The notes: a model not told the origin generated them from the sequence alone. A stretch of 64,000 nt of DNA from Tatumella morbirosei (GCF_000757425.2 NZ_JPKR02000001.1:124001-188000), one strand, 5' to 3'; numbered from the stretch's first letter, positions 47,483-57,691 are shown. Program-made: numbers and translations.

Positions 47483-48198
47483 TGGAGGTACTGATTGTTG
47501 ATGATGAGCCACTGGCGCGGGAAAATCTCCGGCTGTTATTACAGCAGTACGACGATATTGTGATTGCCGGCGAAGCTGCCAATGCCATTGAGGCGATGGC
47601 CGCGATTAACCGGCTGCGGCCGCAGGTGGTGTTTCTGGATATTCAGATGCCGCGCATCAGCGGACTGGAGATGGTCGGAATGCTGGACCCTCAGCAGCGG
47701 CCGCATATTGTTTTCCTGACTGCTTTTGATGAGTATGCCTTGCAGGCTTTCGATGAAGACGCCTTTGATTATCTGCTGAAGCCTACCGATCCCGCCCGGC
47801 TGGAAAAATGCCTGAAACGGCTGCGTCAGGTCAGTGATCCTCAGGATCTGACACGCCTGCCGGTGTTGCAGACACCACTGAAATATATTCCGTGTAACGG
47901 ACAGAATCGTATCTGGCTGTTGCCGATGGAAGAGGTAGCCTGTGTCAGCAGCCGTATCGGCGGGGTATTTGTCACCAGCAGTGCAGGACAGGAGGGTGCG
48001 ACTGAGCTGACCCTGCGGACGCTGGAACAGCGGACTCCTCTGTTACGTTGCCACCGCCAGCATATGATCAATATGGATCAGCTGCGCGAGATCCGCATGG
48101 AGGAAAATGGTCAGGGGGAACTGCGGATGAAAAGCGGCCAGACCGTGCCGGTCAGCCGCCGTTATCTGAAACGCATTAAAGAGACGCTGGGACTATAA
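47482..48198 (+). CDS. btsR: LytTR response regulator BtsR (YehT)
   Basis: This 238-residue regulator has a receiver domain at 1-120 with acidic pocket VDDEP, phospho-acceptor Asp in [13 protein letters not shown], and Lys in DYLLKPTDP. The LytTR DNA-binding domain occupies about 135-238 ([57 protein letters not shown]). It is the partner of BtsS. The known E. coli target is btsT, which lies 3.4 kb downstream on the opposite strand here. Its 3' end overlaps the convergent yjiA gene by 6 bases. Confidence 0.94.
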   Translation: MEVLIVDDEPLARENLRLLLQQYDDIVIAGEAANAIEAMAAINRLRPQVVFLDIQMPRISGLEMVGMLDPQQRPHIVFLTAFDEYALQAFDEDAFDYLLKPTDPARLEKCLKRLRQVSDPQDLTRLPVLQTPLKYIPCNGQNRIWLLPMEEVACVSSRIGGVFVTSSAGQEGATELTLRTLEQRTPLLRCHRQHMINMDQLREIRMEENGQGELRMKSGQTVPVSRRYLKRIKETLGL

Positions 48199-49158
48199 AT
48201 TATCCGGCCGCAATGCTTCGAAGGCCTGGCGGATTTCCTGTTCCGGCAGATCAACACCGATAAAAATCAGGGTACTGGCAGGAATTTCATCATGCTGCCA
48301 GGCACGGTCCCAGCCGGAACTGTACAGCCGTTGCACGCCCTGAAACAGCAGGCGGTGAGTTTCACCGCTAACCCACAGCATGCCTTTATAGCGCAACAGG
48401 TTGTCTGCAAAGCGTAGCAGCAGGGATTCCATCACCGCAGAAAGTGCATTAAGCTCCAGCGGGTAATCGAGAGTGAGTGTCAGTGATCTGACCCTGTCAG
48501 GGGTATCCGGCACAAAACGGTACTGCACCACCGGCGCAGTAGCGGGTTCCAGCATAAATCCCCGTAAATCAAACAACGAACGGATATCGGTATCCCCATT
48601 CACCACCCGGACAATCGGGGCACGGGCGTTAATCCGTTGTAGTCTTTCGATCAGGGCCGCCGTGTCCGGTGCGATATCGGTCTTACTGAGCAACAGCCGG
48701 TCAGCGTAACCTATCTGGGATTGTGCCACGCTGTAGTTATCCAGTTGCTGTGCGGCATGAACCGCATCCACCAGGGTAATCACACCATCCAGCTGATATT
48801 CTTCCGCCAGCCGGGGATGACTGAAGAAAGTGCGGATCACCGGGCCCGGGTCTGCCATGCCGGTGGATTCGATGATTAGCCGGTCAAAATTCAGCAACCC
48901 CGACTGGCGCGAATCCAGCAGCTCCAGCAGTGTGCTTTCCAGCTCACTGGCGCGGCTGCAACAGATACAGCCATTGGCCAGTGTCGTGATTTGGCTGGCG
49001 CGATCACCGATGATTTGCCGGTCGATGTCCGCTTCGGCAAACTCATTCTCGATAACGGCAATCCGCATTCCGTGTTCGGTCTGCAGAATGCTGTTTAGCA
49101 AGGTGGTTTTCCCGGCTCCGAGGAAACCACTCAACAATGTGACGGTTACCGGTATCAT
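48193..49158 (-). CDS. yjiA: CobW/COG0523-family GTPase YjiA
   Basis: This 321-residue G3E GTPase has P-loop [12 protein letters not shown], metal-binding CICC in [14 protein letters not shown], Walker B-like [11 protein letters not shown], and the guanine motif LLLSKTDI. The C-terminal domain (about 215-321) holds KGMLWV. COG0523 proteins insert or deliver metal ions. In E. coli yjiA follows yjiX and btsT, and the same order is kept here. Confidence 0.93.
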   Translation of the reverse strand: MIPVTVTLLSGFLGAGKTTLLNSILQTEHGMRIAVIENEFAEADIDRQIIGDRASQITTLANGCICCSRASELESTLLELLDSRQSGLLNFDRLIIESTGMADPGPVIRTFFSHPRLAEEYQLDGVITLVDAVHAAQQLDNYSVAQSQIGYADRLLLSKTDIAPDTAALIERLQRINARAPIVRVVNGDTDIRSLFDLRGFMLEPATAPVVQYRFVPDTPDRVRSLTLTLDYPLELNALSAVMESLLLRFADNLLRYKGMLWVSGETHRLLFQGVQRLYSSGWDRAWQHDEIPASTLIFIGVDLPEQEIRQAFEALRPDNL

Positions 49159-49171
49159 CCGTTATTCTCCT

Positions 49172-49375
49172 TCAGCAGCAACGCATACCTCCTTTACCAT
49201 CGCCGCCGTAACGGGCCTGCTGGCGTTCACGAAAGAACTCCTCATAGCTCATCACCGGTTGGTCCGGATGGTTGATCCGCATATGCTCTGCGTAGTTGTC
49301 ATAATCCGGCAGGCCAACCAGCATACGTGCGGCCTGACCCAGATATTTTGATGCCGAACCGGCCTTTCCAAACAT
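49172..49375 (-). CDS. yjiX: YbdD/YjiX family small protein
   Basis: This 67-residue protein has the YbdD/YjiX signature [37 protein letters not shown]-like wording (here PVMSYEEFF), and a C-terminal Cys pair (GGMRCC). Such genes always follow CstA/BtsT-type transporters and affect their function. It lies 13 bases upstream of yjiA and 49 bases downstream of btsT on the same strand. Confidence 0.92.
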   Translation of the reverse strand: MFGKAGSASKYLGQAARMLVGLPDYDNYAEHMRINHPDQPVMSYEEFFRERQQARYGGDGKGGMRCC

Positions 49376-49424
49376 AATGGCTCCTGTCGGGGCAGGGCTG
49401 CCTTGTCTGACAGCCCTGGTGTTT

Positions 49425-51575
49425 TTAGTGACCGGAGGAGGTTTTCACCCCACCTTCCGGCACCGGCACATAAGGGGTCTCCTGGTCTGTGCGCTGCGGA
49501 TTTTTGTCCGCCTGGCGCCAGATTTTTATTCCGTATATCAGGATACTGTAGACCACCACCAGGAACAGAATACTCAGTGCGGCGTTGGTGTAGTTATTCA
49601 GCACGATTTGTCGCATATTGCTGATCTGCTCCGGGGTCAGACTGGTACCGGCATCAATCCGCGCCTGATAAGTTCTCGCCATATAGAGAAAACCTTCCAT
49701 CTGCGGATTGGTGCTGAATAGCTTCATCAGTGATGCCCAACTGGTGCAGATAATCAGCCATATTGCCGGAACCATCGGCACCCATATGTAACGGCTGCGT
49801 TTCATCTTAACCAGTATCACCGCACCCAGCGTCAGCGCCACCGCGGCCAGCATCTGGTTTGAGATACCGAACAACGGCCACAGGCTTTTTACGCCACCCA
49901 GCGGATCGACCACTCCCTGGTACAGCAGATAGCCCCATAACCCGACACAACCGGCAGTACCCACAACTGACGCCGGCAAAGAGTTGGTCTTTTTCAGGAA
50001 CGGCACAAAATTTCCCAGCAGATCCTGCAACATAAAGCGTCCTGACCGGGTACCGGCATCCAGCGCCGTCAGGATAAACAACGCTTCGAACAGGATACCG
50101 AAGTGATACCAGAATCCCATATCAGCCAGCGGCATAATTTTATGGAATACATCGGCAATTCCCACCGCCAGGGTCGGCGCCCCACCGGCACGATTGAGCA
50201 GCGAAGGCTCGCCGATATTACTGGCGGTTTGCATCACCTGTTCCGGCGAAATCACAAAGCCCCAGCTACTAACGGTGGCTGCCGCCTGGGCGGTCACGTC
50301 TTTGAGTTGCGCCAGAATCATCGGGGCGTTCTCTCCGCCCAACTGATGCAGATTAGGCATTGTGATCCCAAGCGTGGCTGGCGGGGTATTCATGGCGAAA
50401 TAGAGGCCGGGTTCAATGATAGAGGCGGCGACCAGTGCCATGACGGCGACAAATGATTCCATCAGCATCGCACCATAGCCGATAAAGCGTGCATCCTGCT
50501 CGTTTGCCAGTAGTTTCGGGGTAGTCCCGGAAGCGATCAGTGCATGGAAACCAGATACCGCACCACAGGCAATGGTAATAAACAGGAACGGGAACAGTGC
50601 GCCTTTCCATAACGGGCCGGTCCCATCAATAAACGGGGTAAGAGCCGGCATTTTCAGATCCGGATTGAGGATCACAATGCCGATAGCCAGCCCGACGATG
50701 ACACCGATTTTCAGGAAGGTAGCCAGATAATCGCGGGGAGCGAGGATTAACCATACCGGCAACAGTGCCGAGATAAACGCATAGCCAATCAGCGCAAAAG
50801 TAATGGTGGTATCTTTAAAGGTCAGGGCCGGTCCCCAGTAGGGATCACGGGCAATCACTCCGCCAAACCAGATGGAAAGCAGTAGCAATACCAGGCCAAT
50901 CACCGAAACTTCCAGCACGCGACCCGGCCGCAGATAGCGCATATATATGCCCATCAGCAGCGCGATTGGAATGGTCGAACAGACCGTAAACACCCCCCAG
51001 GGGCTTTCTGCCAGGGCTTTCACCACAATCAGCGCCAGTACCGCGAGAATAATAATCATGATCAGGAAGCAGCCAAACAGGGCGATAGTCCCCGGCACCC
51101 GTCCCATCTCCTGTTTAATCATCTCACCGAGTGACTCACCGTTACGTCGTGACGAGAGAAACAGCACCATAAAGTCCTGCACTGCGCCGGCCAGTACCAC
51201 CCCGGCCAGCAACCATAAAGTGCCTGGCAGGTAGCCCATCTGGGCGGCCAGCACCGGGCCGACTAACGGGCCTGCTCCGGCAATGGCGGCAAAATGGTGG
51301 CCAAACAGCACATAGCGGTTAGTCGGAACATAGTTCAGTCCGTCATTGTTTAATACTGCCGGGGTGGCCCGGCCGGGGTCGAGCTGCATCACTTTCTGCG
51401 CGATATACAGACTGTAGTAGCGATAGGCCACCAGGTAGACCGACACCGAGGCAACGACCAGCCACATGGCACTGATATGCTCACCCCGCCGTAATGCCAG
51501 CACGCCAAGGCAAAAAGCACCAACAATCCCTAAGAGAACCCAGGGAACGTGCCTGAGTATTTTGTGTTTATCCAT
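49425..51575 (-). CDS. btsT: Pyruvate/H+ symporter BtsT (YjiY), CstA family
   Basis: This 716-residue inner-membrane carrier of the CstA (carbon starvation) family has many spans. Typical segments are [27 protein letters not shown] near residue 90, [23 protein letters not shown], and [16 protein letters not shown]. The C-terminal tail ([18 protein letters not shown]) is cytoplasmic and variable. In E. coli BtsT takes up pyruvate and is induced by BtsS/BtsR. Direct repeats resembling BtsR sites lie about 160 bases upstream of its start. It is followed by yjiX and yjiA. Confidence 0.94.
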   Translation of the reverse strand: MDKHKILRHVPWVLLGIVGAFCLGVLALRRGEHISAMWLVVASVSVYLVAYRYYSLYIAQKVMQLDPGRATPAVLNNDGLNYVPTNRYVLFGHHFAAIAGAGPLVGPVLAAQMGYLPGTLWLLAGVVLAGAVQDFMVLFLSSRRNGESLGEMIKQEMGRVPGTIALFGCFLIMIIILAVLALIVVKALAESPWGVFTVCSTIPIALLMGIYMRYLRPGRVLEVSVIGLVLLLLSIWFGGVIARDPYWGPALTFKDTTITFALIGYAFISALLPVWLILAPRDYLATFLKIGVIVGLAIGIVILNPDLKMPALTPFIDGTGPLWKGALFPFLFITIACGAVSGFHALIASGTTPKLLANEQDARFIGYGAMLMESFVAVMALVAASIIEPGLYFAMNTPPATLGITMPNLHQLGGENAPMILAQLKDVTAQAAATVSSWGFVISPEQVMQTASNIGEPSLLNRAGGAPTLAVGIADVFHKIMPLADMGFWYHFGILFEALFILTALDAGTRSGRFMLQDLLGNFVPFLKKTNSLPASVVGTAGCVGLWGYLLYQGVVDPLGGVKSLWPLFGISNQMLAAVALTLGAVILVKMKRSRYIWVPMVPAIWLIICTSWASLMKLFSTNPQMEGFLYMARTYQARIDAGTSLTPEQISNMRQIVLNNYTNAALSILFLVVVYSILIYGIKIWRQADKNPQRTDQETPYVPVPEGGVKTSSGH

Positions 51576-51734
51576 ATTTAACCTGCTGTTTTATATTGAA
51601 TTATAGGGTGACAGGGGTCACGTGTTGAAGATGCCAGATAGCTGGCACCGGAACTTCCTTTCCCGGTGACTCTATCCTGACGATTTTTCGTGGGAGGCGG
51701 GAAGAAAAATGGCTAAGTGGCGATATGACGCAGA

Positions 51735-51786
51735 GAGCGGTTGCCGGAGGCATTGAACGGTTTCTGAGGGCGACTGGCGCAGCGGT
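51735..51786 (-). promoter_or_regulatory. Candidate BtsR-binding direct repeats upstream of btsT
   Basis: On the minus strand ACCGTTC (51761-51755) and ACCGCTC (51741-51735) are separated by exactly 13 bases, a 20-base period. A third ACCGCTG lies at 51786-51780, 25 bases further upstream. From memory, the E. coli BtsR site is a pair of ACC(G/A)CT-type heptamers 13 bases apart. The match in spacing and core supports direct control of btsT by the neighbouring BtsR. Confidence 0.6.
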
Positions 51787-52065
51787 TTCTGTGATTCAGA
51801 TCGCAGCCAGAAGCAGGTGGCTGGCACAACTGACGTGAATGAAAATGGACAGCGTAAAGCGACCCTCTGGTCATTATCCGCTAACGCTAATCTGTTAACC
51901 GACAGTCAGTCATCAGCAGAAGCTGGTCCAAAGGCGACAGAATGAAAGAGGCGGCTACAGATTTACGGCTGAGCGACCGGCTATCAAACTGTGATCCGGC
52001 GCATTATGGATGAAAATAAATTGTTAAGCAGATCACAAAAACAAAACAAACATGACGTGAGAATA
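51787..52065. other. Intergenic stretch between btsT and mtlA promoters
   Basis: No gene or clear structure was recognised. The part from 52010 is AT-rich and leads into the CRP-site cluster of mtlA; a TGATC-like half site (GATCACA, 52031-52037) is present. Confidence 0.35.
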
Positions 52066-52081
52066 TGTGATCTACATCACA
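52066..52081 (+). promoter_or_regulatory. CRP site 1 of the mannitol operon
   Basis: TGTGATCTACATCACA is an almost perfect CRP consensus, followed by TATA. It is the most distal of three sites upstream of mtlA. Confidence 0.85.
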
Positions 52082-52138
52082 TATAGGCTCTGATCTGAGC
52101 CAGGGAAAAGCACATTCTGCATTTTTTTACAGAATATA

Positions 52139-52154
52139 TGTGATTCAGATCACC
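52139..52154 (+). promoter_or_regulatory. CRP site 2 of the mannitol operon
   Basis: TGTGATTCAGATCACC is a good CRP site, 73 bases downstream of site 1 (seven helical turns), so both lie on the same DNA face. The TGTGATTCAGATCAC wording also occurs in the E. coli mtl promoter as remembered. Confidence 0.85.
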
Positions 52155-52182
52155 AAAAACACCCCCATCCCCCATGCCTGAC

Positions 52183-52198
52183 AGTGATACCGATCACA
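52183..52198 (+). promoter_or_regulatory. CRP site 3 of the mannitol operon
   Basis: AGTGATACCGATCACA is a CRP-like site 44 bases after site 2. A TAGAGT hexamer at 52236-52241 (in GTGCTAGAGT) is a possible -10 box, which would place this site at an activating distance. The +1 point is not fixed. Confidence 0.7.
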
Positions 52199-52344
52199 AA
52201 TTTTTTGCTCAATATTCGGGCCGAAATCTGCGTGCTAGAGTCCGCCTGAGCAGAGCAATTCTGATGTCTGCAAAGCGTCAGATCCAAAACAAAAAATCAT
52301 CGCGCTCTCTTATTTGCCGGCGCGTATCAATAAGGGGTGTTTGT

Positions 52345-54270
52345 ATGTCCTCATCAGATATCAGGATCAAAGTCCAAAGCTTTGGTCGTTTTCTGAGCAA
52401 TATGGTAATGCCAAATATCGGGGCGTTTATCGCCTGGGGTATTATCACCGCGCTGTTTATTCCTACCGGCTGGTTACCTAACGAAACGCTGGCTAAGCTG
52501 GTCGCGCCAATGATCACCTATTTGCTGCCATTACTTATCGGTTATACCGGCGGGCGGCTGGTGGGTGGCGACCGTGGTGGCGTGGTGGGTGCTATCACGA
52601 CCATGGGCGTGATTGTCGGTGCAGATATGCCGATGTTCCTTGGCTCAATGATTGCCGGGCCGCTGGGTGGCTGGGCCATTCGCTCGTTTGACCGTCTGGT
52701 GGACGGGAAAATTAAAAGCGGCTTTGAAATGCTGGTGAATAACTTTTCTGCCGGCATCATCGGTATGTTACTGGCATTACTGTCGTTTATGGCGATTGGC
52801 CCGCTGGTCGAAGCGTTATCACACCTGTTGTCTGCCGGGGTCAATATCATGGTTCAGCATGACCTGCTGCCACTGACCTCTATTTTTGTTGAACCGGCAA
52901 AAATTCTGTTTCTGAATAATGCGATTAACCACGGTATCTTCTCGCCGCTGGGCATTCAGCAGGCCAGCCAGGCCGGTAAATCGATTTTCTTCCTGATAGA
53001 AGCCAACCCGGGTCCCGGGATGGGCGTACTGATGGCCTATATGTTCTTTGGCCGGGGTAATGCCAAACAGTCTGCGGGCGGTGCGGCCATCATCCATTTC
53101 TTTGGTGGGATCCACGAAATTTATTTCCCGTATGTACTGATGAATCCGCGTCTGTTGCTGGCGGTAATTCTCGGTGGAATGACCGGGGTGTTTACCCTGA
53201 GTGTACTGAATGGCGGGCTGATTTCTCCGGCCTCTCCGGGTTCTATACTGGCGGTACTGGCGATGACGCCGAAAGGGGCCTACTTCGCCAATATTTCCGC
53301 GATTATCGCGGCCTTTGTGGTGTCATTCGTGGTGGCTTCTATCCTGCTGAAAACCAGCAAAGTGAAAGAAGAAGACGATATCGATGCGGCGACCCGCCGT
53401 ATGCAGGAGATGAAAGCCACCGCTAAAGGTCAGACAGTGGCTGCGGCGGCTGCGCCTGTGCAGGATGACCTGAGCCATGTACGCAAAATCATTGTCGCCT
53501 GTGACGCCGGTATGGGTTCCAGTGCTATGGGAGCAGGCGTGCTGCGGAAAAAAGTGAATGAAGCGGGTCTGCAACATATTTCTGTCACCAATACCGCCAT
53601 CAACAGCCTGCCAGACGATGTAGACCTGGTGATTACTCACCGTGATCTGACCGAGCGGGCCATGCGCAAAGCACCTCATGCCCAGCATATTTCGCTGACT
53701 AACTTCCTTGATAGCGGGTTGTACAACGACCTGACAGCACGCCTGCAACAGGCAGGCCGCAGTGCAGAGCACCGCGAAAGAGTCACTGAAACGCTGGCGG
53801 ACAGTTTCGAGCCTACACCTGAGCACTTATTCAAACTGAGCGCCGCCAATGTGTTGCTGGGTAACCACGCAGATAACAAAGAACAGGCTATCCGTTTTGT
53901 CGGTGAACAACTGGTGAAAGGCGGCTATGTCGAGCCTGAATATGTGGATGCCATGCTGGAGCGCGAAAAACTCACCCCAACTTACCTGGGCGAGTCGATA
54001 GCGGTACCGCACGGCACCGTGGAAGCGAAAGACCGTGTACTGAAAACCGGCATCGTGTTCTGTCAGTACCCTGCGGGTGTGCTGTTTGGTGAAGAGCCGG
54101 AAGATATTGCCCGGCTGGTCATCGGGATTGCTGCACGCAATAACGAACATATTCAGGTGATCACCAGCCTGACCAATGCGCTGGATGATGACAGCGTGAT
54201 TGCCCGACTGGCCACCACCACCAGTGTGCAGGAAGTGCTGGATCTGTTGTCCGGTCAGGCCGGCGAATAA
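52345..54270 (+). CDS. mtlA: Mannitol-specific PTS enzyme IICBA
   Basis: This 641-residue fused transporter takes up mannitol and phosphorylates it. The IIC membrane domain (about 1-340) has NMVMPNIGAFIAWGIITAL and the conserved GGIHEIYFPYVLMNPR. IIB (about 380-475) has the phospho-Cys in IVACDAGMGSSAMG. IIA (about 495-640) has the phospho-His in SIAVPHGTVEAK. These correspond to Cys384 and His554 of E. coli MtlA. The ATG at 52345 (MSSSDIRIKVQSF) is chosen because it aligns with the E. coli start and has AAGGGG upstream. The longer frame from 52174 runs through the promoter. A hairpin lies between this gene and mtlD. Confidence 0.97.
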   Translation: MSSSDIRIKVQSFGRFLSNMVMPNIGAFIAWGIITALFIPTGWLPNETLAKLVAPMITYLLPLLIGYTGGRLVGGDRGGVVGAITTMGVIVGADMPMFLGSMIAGPLGGWAIRSFDRLVDGKIKSGFEMLVNNFSAGIIGMLLALLSFMAIGPLVEALSHLLSAGVNIMVQHDLLPLTSIFVEPAKILFLNNAINHGIFSPLGIQQASQAGKSIFFLIEANPGPGMGVLMAYMFFGRGNAKQSAGGAAIIHFFGGIHEIYFPYVLMNPRLLLAVILGGMTGVFTLSVLNGGLISPASPGSILAVLAMTPKGAYFANISAIIAAFVVSFVVASILLKTSKVKEEDDIDAATRRMQEMKATAKGQTVAAAAAPVQDDLSHVRKIIVACDAGMGSSAMGAGVLRKKVNEAGLQHISVTNTAINSLPDDVDLVITHRDLTERAMRKAPHAQHISLTNFLDSGLYNDLTARLQQAGRSAEHRERVTETLADSFEPTPEHLFKLSAANVLLGNHADNKEQAIRFVGEQLVKGGYVEPEYVDAMLEREKLTPTYLGESIAVPHGTVEAKDRVLKTGIVFCQYPAGVLFGEEPEDIARLVIGIAARNNEHIQVITSLTNALDDDSVIARLATTTSVQEVLDLLSGQAGE

Positions 54271-54290
54271 TCCGTTCTTGCTTAACAGGG

Positions 54291-54326
54291 GGGAGATATC
54301 GCAGGTCATTTTCGGCGATATCTCCC
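54291..54326 (+). promoter_or_regulatory. Strong hairpin in the mtlA-mtlD gap
   Basis: GGGAGATATCGC and GCGATATCTCCC form a perfect 12-bp stem with a 12-base loop. No T-run follows directly, so partial termination or mRNA stabilisation of mtlA is more likely than a full stop. The role is inferred from position. Confidence 0.55.
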
Positions 54327-54366
54327 TGATTTTCCTGGTGGTTACGTCAAAAATACGGGACAAATT

Positions 54367-55515
54367 ATGAAAGCATTACATTTTGGTGCCGGGAATATCG
54401 GCCGTGGCTTTATCGGTAAATTACTGGCAGATGCGGGTATTCCGGTGACTTTTGCCGATGTTAATCAGATGGTTGTCGATGCCCTGAATGCCCGGGGAGA
54501 ATATCCGGTGCATGTGGTGGGTGAGCAGTCGAAAATCGAGATGGTCAGAGGGGTCAGTGCGGTCAACAGCACCAGTGATCAGGTGATCTCGCTGGTGGCA
54601 GATGTTGATCTGGTGACTACCGCGGTCGGCCCACAAATCCTCGAACGGATTGCCGGGACCCTCGCCAAAGGACTGGTTAAACGTAAAGACAACGGCAATA
54701 GCCAACCGCTGAATATTATAGCCTGCGAAAATATGGTGCGTGGGACCAGCCAGCTCAAGGGCCATGTGCTGAAGGCGCTGCCGGCGGAATATCATGACTG
54801 GGTGGAACAACATGTCGGTTTTGTCGATTCTGCCGTGGACCGGATTGTGCCGCCATCGGAAGCCGGCAGCCATGACCCGCTGGAAGTGACCGTTGAAACC
54901 TTCAGTGAGTGGATTGTCGATAAAACCCAGTTTGTCGGGCCTCTGCCGTCGATTCCGGGCATGGAACTGACCGACAACCTGATGGCGTTTGTCGAAAGAA
55001 AGCTCTTTACCCTGAACACCGGTCACGCCATTACGGCTTACCTGGGACATCTTGCGGGCCATAAAACGATTCGTGATGCGATCCTTGACGAAAAAATTCG
55101 TCATGTGGTGGAAGGGGCGATGCGGGAGAGCGGTGAAGTGTTGATCCGCCGCTATGGTTTTGACCGCGAAAAACATACTGCTTATATCCACAAAATTATC
55201 AGCCGCTTTGAAAACCCTTATCTGAAAGATGATGTCGAGCGGGTAGGGCGTCAGCCGTTACGTAAACTGAGTGCCGGGGATCGTCTGATCAAACCGACAC
55301 TCGGCACTCTGGAATATGAGTTATCTCAGGATCATCTGGTGACGGGGATTGCTGCGGCGTTGCATTTTCGCAGTGAGCAGGACCCGCAATCGCAGGAACT
55401 GGCGGGTTTACTCACTCAGCAGAATGTTGCCGCGGCTCTGGCTGAAATTTCCGGGCTGGATGCCGACAGCCCTGTGGTCAGGGCGGTAGTTAAGGCCTGG
55501 AACGCTATGGTATAA
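54367..55515 (+). CDS. mtlD: Mannitol-1-phosphate 5-dehydrogenase
   Basis: This 382-residue NAD-dependent polyol dehydrogenase has the N-terminal nucleotide site [33 protein letters not shown] follows. The active-site lysine segment is [19 protein letters not shown], with the later histidine in the same helix. It converts mannitol-1-phosphate to fructose-6-phosphate, the product then entering glycolysis. It is the second gene of the mtl operon, 96 bases after mtlA, and equals the E. coli length. Confidence 0.97.
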   Translation: MKALHFGAGNIGRGFIGKLLADAGIPVTFADVNQMVVDALNARGEYPVHVVGEQSKIEMVRGVSAVNSTSDQVISLVADVDLVTTAVGPQILERIAGTLAKGLVKRKDNGNSQPLNIIACENMVRGTSQLKGHVLKALPAEYHDWVEQHVGFVDSAVDRIVPPSEAGSHDPLEVTVETFSEWIVDKTQFVGPLPSIPGMELTDNLMAFVERKLFTLNTGHAITAYLGHLAGHKTIRDAILDEKIRHVVEGAMRESGEVLIRRYGFDREKHTAYIHKIISRFENPYLKDDVERVGRQPLRKLSAGDRLIKPTLGTLEYELSQDHLVTGIAAALHFRSEQDPQSQELAGLLTQQNVAAALAEISGLDADSPVVRAVVKAWNAMV

Positions 55516-55546
55516 TGGCCCCACGCTCCCAAGGGACGAAATATCA

Positions 55547-55567
55547 GGGCACAGCCTGGCTGTGCCC
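55547..55567 (+). promoter_or_regulatory. Hairpin in the mtlD-mtlR gap
   Basis: GGGCACAGCC and GGCTGTGCCC are perfect inverted repeats with one base between them, folding as an 8-9 bp stem. It lies 30 bases before the mtlR start and could lower mtlR expression relative to mtlD. A TATAAT at 55510-55515 overlaps the end of mtlD and might start an independent mtlR transcript. Confidence 0.5.
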
Positions 55568-55597
55568 GCGCGGGTGTTATCAGGTGATACTATTGAT

Positions 55598-56134
55598 ATG
55601 CAGGCACAAATGGAACAATCACAGGCTTTTGAAAATCGGGTGCTTGAGCGCCTGAATGCCGGGCAATCGGTAAGAAGCTTTCTGATAGCGACCGTCGAAA
55701 TGCTGGCAGAAGCGGTGAATGTTCTGGTGGTTAAGGTGTTCCGCAAAGATGATTACGCGGTGAAGTATGCGGTAGAACCGTTGTTACTGGGCGATGGTCC
55801 GCTGGGGGAATTATCAGTGCGTCTTAAACTGATTTATGGCCTGGGGGTGATTAACCGTAATGAATATGAAGACTGTGAATTGCTGATGGCTCTTCGCGAA
55901 GAACTGAATCATGATGGCAGCGAATATCGTTTTACTGATGACGAAATTCTGGGTCCGTTTGGTGAGCTCCATTGTGTTGAAGACTTACCGCCGCCACCGG
56001 ATTTTGTCAGTGATGATACCGGCCTGCGTGCCATGCAGCAGCAACGCTATCAGCAGATTGTCCGTTCCACCATGGTGCTCTCCCTGACCGCATTGATTGC
56101 CCGTATCAGCCAGAAACCCGCCTTTACGAAGTAA
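55598..56134 (+). CDS. mtlR: Mannitol operon repressor MtlR
   Basis: This 178-residue all-helical repressor closely follows E. coli MtlR (MEQSQAFENRVLERLNAGQS, FRKDDYAVKYAVEPLLLGDG, IYGLGVINRNEYEDCELLMA, FTDDEILGPFGELHCVEDLP). MtlR lacks an evident DNA-binding domain and is thought to work with a partner. The ATG at 55598 has AGGTGA upstream. A GTG at 55562 would add 12 residues, but it lies inside a hairpin. It is the third gene of the mtl operon. Confidence 0.94.
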   Translation: MQAQMEQSQAFENRVLERLNAGQSVRSFLIATVEMLAEAVNVLVVKVFRKDDYAVKYAVEPLLLGDGPLGELSVRLKLIYGLGVINRNEYEDCELLMALREELNHDGSEYRFTDDEILGPFGELHCVEDLPPPPDFVSDDTGLRAMQQQRYQQIVRSTMVLSLTALIARISQKPAFTK

Positions 56135-56989
56135 CCTCTGCTGTTTTTTGCCTGCCGGTCACCGGTTTTTATGGCGCAGCCTGAGTCCATTATCAGAGAT
56201 ACCTCAGAATGTCCTTATCACGCTCAGTCACCGACACTACCAGCCATTAGCATTGGCTCAATGCAATGATCTTATTTTCTGCTGACAGCACTTTATAATG
56301 CTTTGATTTTTACAGTAAAATTGTAATTTTCTCAAAATTCATCGCGACATATGATATCGCTCACAAACCTGAGTTTTTTGCTTGTGAAGACCACCTGGAA
56401 TTTGTATTAATGCACCACGGCGAGCGGAGTCTGGCTTAAAAATAATCCCTTACAGCATGATATAAGGATATAGCATGCCGGTGTCACCAGAGCAGATCTA
56501 CACTGCTTTCTTAGTAAGCCTACTGATGATGAGTAAACCACGGTGGCCCAACCGGCAATGGCTTTCTTCCGGGCCCGGGTCGTCTTCCGCTTTTTGCCGT
56601 CATCCGGACTATCTGCGGTAGCTATCTGACGCAGAAGCTGATTTTTGTTCGCCAGGGTTATCGCTCGCAGGAGTGACTACTGAAGCCGCTAAACCGAACT
56701 CAGAATAGTGTTTATAGCGGGCAGCCAACCCCTGATTTTCGGGGGAATGACCTACCCTGAAACAGGGATATCAGAACCGGGGATTCAGGCACTAAACTCC
56801 GTATTTCCAGGCAGTGCCAACGCTGTTGCTGCTGGCAGTATGACCGACCGGCCTTATTGATTTGCCGGCCGGACCCCGTCCGTTACGGACATTTAAGGAA
56901 CTGTTTCCGCTATCCTGGCCACTCTGAGGTGGGAGGGAAACAGTATTAAACAGTGCTGATAACAGCACCTTAACTAAAAGGACTTAACC
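56135..56989. other. 855-base gap between mtlR and the OmpX-like gene
   Basis: No convincing gene is present. The left half is AT-rich; the right half is chromosome-like. A 48-codon frame (56475-56621, ATAAGGA upstream) encodes MPVSPEQIYTAFLVSLLMMS and more but has no recognisable relative. Inverted repeats are CCGGCC/GGCCGG at about 56848-56873 and ACTGTTTCC/GGAAACAGT at 56900-56944 (9-bp stem, 27-base loop), both in the leader of the OmpX-like gene. The second could be an attenuator or regulator site. Confidence 0.4.
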
Positions 56990-57556
56990 ATGAAGTCAGC
57001 TATTTTATCCTCCCTTATCATCGCGACTCTGGGCTGCAGCCTGCCAGCGATGGCAGATTCTCAGACGTTCTCACTGGGCTATGCCCAGAGTAAGGTTCAG
57101 GATTTTAAAAATATCCGCGGTGTTAATGCGAAGTATCGTTACGAATGGGATTCTCCGGTGAGTATTATCGGCTCACTGACCTATATGAGTGGCAAGCGCA
57201 ACAGCAGTATTGACATTCCGGGAGTGGGCAGCGATAGCAGCCATGCCAGCATGAAATATTATTCACTGTCGGCAGGCCCGGCCTACCGGTTCAATTCGTA
57301 TATCAGTATCTATGGCCTGTTAGGGGTGAACTATGACAAGGCTGATTTCTCTTACAGCAGCTCCACGCTGTCTGGCAGTAGCTGGGAAAGCTCCGGCAGC
57401 AGCAAAAAAGCGGCGTTAATGTACGGGGCCGGAGTACAGATAAACCCGATGGAAAATGTCTCCATCGATATCGGATACGAAGGTTCAAGCTTTAAAGATA
57501 CAGAAAAAACGTTGTCGATTAATGGATTTAACCTCGGTGTGGGCTACCGTTTCTGA
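56990..57556 (+). CDS. OmpX/Ail-family outer-membrane protein
   Basis: This 188-residue eight-strand barrel protein has a signal peptide of about 22 residues (IIATLGCSLPAMA, cleavage before DSQTF). Family features are FSLGYAQSKVQDF at the start, YRYEWDSPVSIIGSLTYMSG, LSAGPAYRFNSYISIYGLLGVNY, and the terminal GVGYRF with final Phe for outer-membrane insertion. Extracellular loops are Ser/Gly-rich. Ail and OmpX promote adhesion and serum resistance. AAAAGGACTT is the ribosome site. Two hairpins end the gene before the CdiA-like gene. Confidence 0.9.
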   Translation: MKSAILSSLIIATLGCSLPAMADSQTFSLGYAQSKVQDFKNIRGVNAKYRYEWDSPVSIIGSLTYMSGKRNSSIDIPGVGSDSSHASMKYYSLSAGPAYRFNSYISIYGLLGVNYDKADFSYSSSTLSGSSWESSGSSKKAALMYGAGVQINPMENVSIDIGYEGSSFKDTEKTLSINGFNLGVGYRF

Positions 57557-57562
57557 TCCTCA

Positions 57563-57584
57563 AATCCCGGTGTAAGCCGGGATT
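57563..57584 (+). terminator. Hairpin directly after the OmpX-like gene
   Basis: AATCCCGG and CCGGGATT form a perfect 8-bp stem with the loop TGTAAG, 7 bases past the stop codon. Confidence 0.6.
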
Positions 57585-57603
57585 ATCCTTAAGCTAAAGT
57601 GAT

Positions 57604-57636
57604 GACCAGACCGCTCCTGCTCCGGGCGGTCTGGTC
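57604..57636 (+). terminator. Rho-independent terminator before the cdiA-like gene
   Basis: GACCAGACCGC and GCGGTCTGGTC form a perfect 11-bp stem with an 11-base loop, followed by AACATTTTTG. It insulates the exoprotein gene from the OmpX-like gene, so the former needs a promoter within about 55 bases or reads through. Confidence 0.7.
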
Positions 57637-57691
57637 AACATTTTTGATCCCTCCGGCCCGGAAGCGGCGGTTTTTTTCGCAGGATGCGACC

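Noticed and set aside
52174-52344. 57-codon N-terminal extension of mtlA
   Set aside because: It would start within CRP site 2-3 territory and lacks similarity to MtlA. The ATG at 52345 matches the known protein start.
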